Source of the DNA: Eretmocerus hayati
Taxonomy: Eukaryota; Arthropoda; Insecta; Hymenoptera; Aphelinidae
Reading direction: 5' to 3'
NCBI GenBank assembly: GCA_029851415.1
Contig: CM056742.1
Coordinates: forward strand, 92,184,748-92,248,747
Length of the DNA: 64,000 bases
The notes under the pieces were generated by a model that searched no databases, had not been told where the DNA came from, and saw nothing but the letters and a program-made list of their open reading frames with translations. Positions within the stretch are counted from its first letter, which is position 1. The number at the start of each line of letters is the position of its first letter. Of the stretch, positions 59,913 to 64,000 are shown one piece after another. Made by a program: the position numbers and the translations under genes.

Positions 59913-60040
59913 TTTCGCGCCTCGCACATGAGGTTCCCCGCTTCCGAGCGATCATTTCAACCCTCGCCTCCGGCTCGGGCCGAAAACCGATCGCTCAGAA
60001 GCGAGCTACAACCTCATAAACTCGGTGCGAAATATACTAT
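59913..60040. repeat. Second, weaker inverted repeat downstream of the BEN gene
   Basis: ATGAGGTTCCCCGCTTCCGA and GCGATC are mirrored by GATCGCTCAGAAGCGAG and AACCTCAT around a GC-rich centre near 59975. Confidence 0.55.
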
Positions 60041-61131
60041 TTCGCAATTCGATGTGCTTGAAGTTTTTCCTTACGCGCCGGAAAAATAGTATTTACGCAC
60101 TAACTTTATGCACATGATTGCGAAAAGTTATATTTTATGTGACAGATGGAGCATTGAGAAGTTACTGAAGAGCATGCAAGAGTAGCGTTTTGATTACGCA
60201 CGATTCAGTGGAATAAGAAAATTCCACGCCTTCTTAATCATCAGGGTTTTTGTCTCGTGTCAGGTTATGACTATTTGCATTTTACATATGAGAGACAATT
60301 TTTAGAGATAGTGATGTTTTCAGGTTTTGATAACATTCCTTCGACGATCAAGTCATCTGACTTTCATCCGATTATTTTCATTTTAAATTGAGTAACGTTC
60401 GTTCTTTTCGACATCGGTTCTTTGATGACTGTTTCTTACATGTTCGGCACCTCTGTAATGACGGTCGTGTTTTTTCTATTGCATTCAGTTATTTTAATTT
60501 GGTAGTGTAAGACGTATTTCGGAGATAGAATACAGTGATCCTCAGGGGTGATAGAGTCCGCGCCACAGTTGGCACATTTTTTTTGTTGACATTCCAATCA
60601 CACCTTGTTTGCAAATACTTGAAAGTTCTCGATCAATTTTACCTGAGCATATTCTTTCACTTATTTTCCAGATTCTGGAATTTCGATAAATTGCATTTAA
60701 CTAGCTTATTAAATGTTATAACGCATCAAGTTCGAGTATATTCCTCGGGCAGCAAACATTGCAGATGCCTCTTGACCAACACAAGATTCAAAGCGCTACA
60801 CAGAAATTCGTCAAGATCATGGTGTAAATTCGTATTGCTGGAAAAAACCGTTAGACTCAATTGCGGTCGTTTCTCCTGCTCGAGGCCTCCATTAGGTGAT
60901 TCACAAACTCGCGTTACATGGAATAAATCCAATACTCAATTAGTTTGACAGATTCAAGAGTGTTGACGATAATCTGCCTTGAGTGCGTAACTAAACCCAG
61001 CCAATTTTCATGCTCCATCTGCTCATTGATGATAGTTCATCCTAGTCAGTTGGTTGCCTGCGTGAATACTTATGAGTCGTTGATGAGCGTCTTGTTGGAG
61101 GAGTCTAATATCCATTCCATTATGTGACGTA
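60041..61131. other. No recognisable gene
   Basis: AT-rich. The plus-strand frame at 60535-60948 has no domain signature. Nothing else supported. Confidence 0.4.
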
Positions 61132-62022
61132 CACTGCCGGTCAAAAGTTTGTGCACACATAAAAAGAAAAAATCTCGATTTTGCCCACTTGACTGCTCGG
61201 ATCTCCTTGGTCCAAAATAATTCTACTTGGGCTCATTCTCATCACTTTCCTTCTGCGCAGCTCGATAGATTCTGACAAAATCAATCTGAAGCCTCGTAGA
61301 ATTTCATAAAAATCGGGTTATTACGCAAACCTCCGCAAGTGTGGTGGAAATTCATGGATTTAGATAATTCAAGAAGCATATAAAAGTAGAAGTCAAGAGC
61401 TCCAAAATGCGTTTTTGAAAGTGATTATAGCTTGTTACTGGTCCGAGCTGTGGCTGTTTTTGTAAGGGAAGATTTTTCTCGAAGAAGAGTCCCCAAAACC
61501 ACGGAAGGTGAAGAAATCGGGCACTCGGTGGTATTCCTCTGACTTTTCAAAGTTTTTCAGTGTTGGTGGTGAGAGGAACCAAGATCAGTGCTTTCACCTG
61601 TGAAAAAATGAGTCCATTCATAATCTCTCAATGTCTGGTCTTTTTTTCAAGAAAAATCATCCCCTACAAAAAGTGTCACAGCTCGGACCAGAAACATACT
61701 AGAATAATTTTTAAGAACGGATTTTGAAGCTCTTATTTTCTCCTTTCAGATGCTATTTGAATCATCTAAATCCATCGATTTTCGCCAGACTTGTGGGGGT
61801 TTGCATTATGACCCGAGTTTCATGAAATTCTACAAGGCTTCAGATTGATTTTGCCAGGATCTACTGAGCTGCGCAGAAGAAATACCAAATAGCTCCTTAG
61901 ATGATGGGAAAAGCTACAGAATGAGCTCAATTAGAGTTATTTTGGACCAAAGACATCCGAACAGTAGAGTAAGCAAAATCGAATTTTTTTCTTCTTTGGT
62001 TTGCACGAACTTTTGACCGGTG
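61132..62022. mobile_element. Tc1/mariner-like foldback element
   Basis: The left end is CACTGCCGGTCAAAAGTTTG and the right end CAAACTTTTGACCGGTG with a small gap, close to the CAGTGCCGGTCAAAAG type of end of Tc1-like transposons. The left end is preceded by TA. Both arms run through to a centre near 61575 (for example GGTCCGAGCTGTG with CACAGCTCGGACC). No transposase. Confidence 0.85.
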
Positions 62023-62514
62023 AAATTGATAATGAGTAATTGCAACGAGTCATGTTCAATAATTTCACATTATGGAACGAATAATGGAGTCGTTCAAAGA
62101 GTCGTTGGAACGACTCATTCGTTTTACCGCGAGTACCTAGTGATGAGTAGCATCTCATTATTTGCTTTCGTGTTCATCTATGTAGAGCCCACATGTTTGT
62201 CAAACGGTACGTTGGTCTTAAAATTGAATAAATTGTGAGTACAGTGTTGCCCCAGTGTCCTGATTCAAAGTGAGTCTGAACGCCAAAAAAATACAATTAA
62301 CCGGGTTAGATATTTTTGTTCCACACGGTCAAGATCTGCGAGATTATTGAGGTGGTGTAAGTTGCTGTACGAGATGAAAGTTGATGTGTATGAATAATTG
62401 TAACTGATCCTGTCTTGTTTGTGTAATTTTTCCAGAAGATTGTAAAACTGTTCTTCGACAATTTATATCATACATATGACTCTGAAGTTCCAATCGATTA
62501 TCTTAATCGAAAGT

Positions 62515-63190
62515 CGAAAAAATTTTTTTCTTGAATTCGAACCTCTGTTCCAAAATTTCTCGATTGGGATCGCTTTTTTGTGACGAAAGAAGGTGCATGA
62601 ATTTTTTGCAACCCCCCCGGTGAATGCCGACACCCCCAAATCGGGGGTTGAAATTCGGGAATTTTTTTAGAACGGGCCAGGAGGCTCTGTTCCAAAATTT
62701 CTCGATTGGGATCGCTTTTTTGTGACGAAAGAAGATGCCTGAATTTCTTGCAACACCCCCGGTGAATGCCGACACCCCCAAATCGGGGGTTGAAATTCGG
62801 GAATTTTTTTAAGAACGGGCCAGGAGGCTCTGTTCCAAAATTTCTCGATTGGGATCGCTTTCTTGTGACGTAAGAAGGTGCCTGAATTTTTTGCAGCCCC
62901 CCGGTGAATGCCGACATCCCCAAATCGGGGGTTGAAATTCGGGAAATTTTTTAGAACGGGCCAGGAGGCTCTGTTCCAAAATTTCTCGATTCGGATCGCT
63001 TTCTTGAGACGGAAGAAGGTGCCTGAATTTTTTGCATCCCCCCCGGTGAATGCCGACACCCCCAAATCGGGGGTTGGAATTCGGGAATTTTTTTAGAACG
63101 GGCCAGGAGGCTCTGTTCCAAAATTTCTCGATTCGGATCGCTTTCTTGAGACGAAAGAAGGTGCCTGAATTTTTTGCAGCCCCCCCGGTG
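62515..63190. repeat. 142-bp tandem repeat (minisatellite), about 4.7 copies
   Basis: The anchor word CTCTGTTCCAAAATTTCTCG recurs at 62543, 62685, 62828, 62969 and 63111, giving units of 141-143 bp. Units share CCCCCGGTGAATGCCGACA, CAAATCGGGGGTTG and AACGGGCCAGGAGG. The open frames on the minus strand here simply read the repeat in three phases, because 142 is not a multiple of three. Confidence 0.92.
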
Positions 63191-64000
63191 AAACTGTATA
63201 CGAATACAAACTTTGGATAGCTCTCAAAGAACCCATGTGTTCGCAGTCATCTTTCTATCACGATTTGTCTTTATAAGAATATTTTTATAGTCTATGGACT
63301 CGCCCTCACATGCAGAATCGTTGAGAGTAATCCGTTTCCATTCTCGGGGCGGGAACCCCATTTCGCATTTCACATGTTCGAACGTGGAAACAAACGGACT
63401 GAATTCTCGCTGGTATTTGAATACACAGTTTAGAGTGGTACGTCATGAATGTGAGGGCTTCTGGAGGGAAAGAAAAAAAGGTGATACCCTACGATCACAG
63501 ATGATGCTCATAATTTTTTCCAGACGTCTTGCATTGGGCTTTCCTAGAATACAGTAATGATATAATATTCGATGTTGCGGGAGCAGTTACACTCATCGCT
63601 GACCAGAAGTCAGGGAGGAATACCTGGAAGCTGACTACCCCTGTGGTGGGCTGATACATCAACCCATGGCCCGTATTATGATTGCCTGAGGGTAGTACCT
63701 CTTGGGTTGTGTGGAAATCTACCCTATTCGACGCTCATGACTTATGCTAAATCCATCGGCGGTGGGCTGCCGGGATACGTATTTTTGTAACAAGAGACAC
63801 AGTTTAGGAGTTTCCCGTACACGGGAAGGAAATCCACACTGGTCAACCGAAGTCACTCTCGCCATTTCTACATGGCTACAAGCACTGATATGGTCGAACT
63901 GCGTCGCTAGTACATAAACAACGGACATTACTACCAGAGAGACGTCGACTCCTTTGATTGCAAAGCAAGTCCCCAAATTAACCATGTACCGTTACTCTAG
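63191..64000. other. No recognisable gene at the window end
   Basis: From about 63580 the sequence is less AT-rich and looks like part of a longer element (for example around CATCGGCGGTGGGCTGCCGG), but no motif identifies it and it runs off the window. Confidence 0.35.

Noticed and set aside
62498..63065. Long protein-coding frames on the minus strand
   Set aside because: They read the same 142-bp repeat in successive phases and show no codon constraint.

Overview
This window is a repeat-rich stretch of a eukaryotic nuclear genome, most likely an arthropod and probably an insect. Genes are split by GT-AG introns. Animal-type elements are present: a non-LTR LINE, a CACTA transposon, a FLYWCH/MULE transposon, a tRNA-derived SINE and (GA)n/(TATC)n microsatellites. 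One gene has a BEN domain. I see no bacterial genes, operons, rRNA or functional tRNA. The species cannot be fixed from sequence alone.

Layout. 1-6.5 kb: a truncated LINE reverse transcriptase on the minus strand, two large foldback elements, and two inverted LINE 3' ends around a (GA)n tract. 6.5-19 kb: no recognisable gene, only small palindromic elements, a SINE and short-palindrome clusters. 19-26.3 kb: a minus-strand, multi-exon CACTA-type transposase, broken by at least two frameshifts. 26.5-31.5 kb: a foldback nested inside another repeat, flanked by GCGCAAA-rich clusters. 33.0-59.7 kb: one plus-strand BEN-domain gene of eight coding exons. All phases close to give 1002 codons, but two internal codons are TGA, each followed by CAA.

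Intron 6 of the BEN gene holds a complete-looking 15.7-kb MULE DNA transposon (36779-52486). It has ~127-bp terminal inverted repeats and a 7-bp target duplication, GATAAAA. On the opposite strand it carries a spliced transposase gene whose exons all join in frame, giving a protein with an N-terminal BAG domain, a FLYWCH zinc finger and a MULE transposase core. Intron 7 holds a nested foldback element. Inside that is a 1.4-kb insertion with 14 short hairpins built on GTACGC...GCGTAC, followed by a TATA box. The right end of the window has a hairpin just after the BEN stop codon, a Tc1-like palindrome and a 142-bp minisatellite.

The most distinctive points are the BAG-FLYWCH-MULE fusion, the in-frame TGA CAA codons in an otherwise intact host gene, a 2.6-kb inverted repeat designed like a three-way junction, and the promoter-like hairpin array. 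All gene models are manual splice predictions without transcript or database support.
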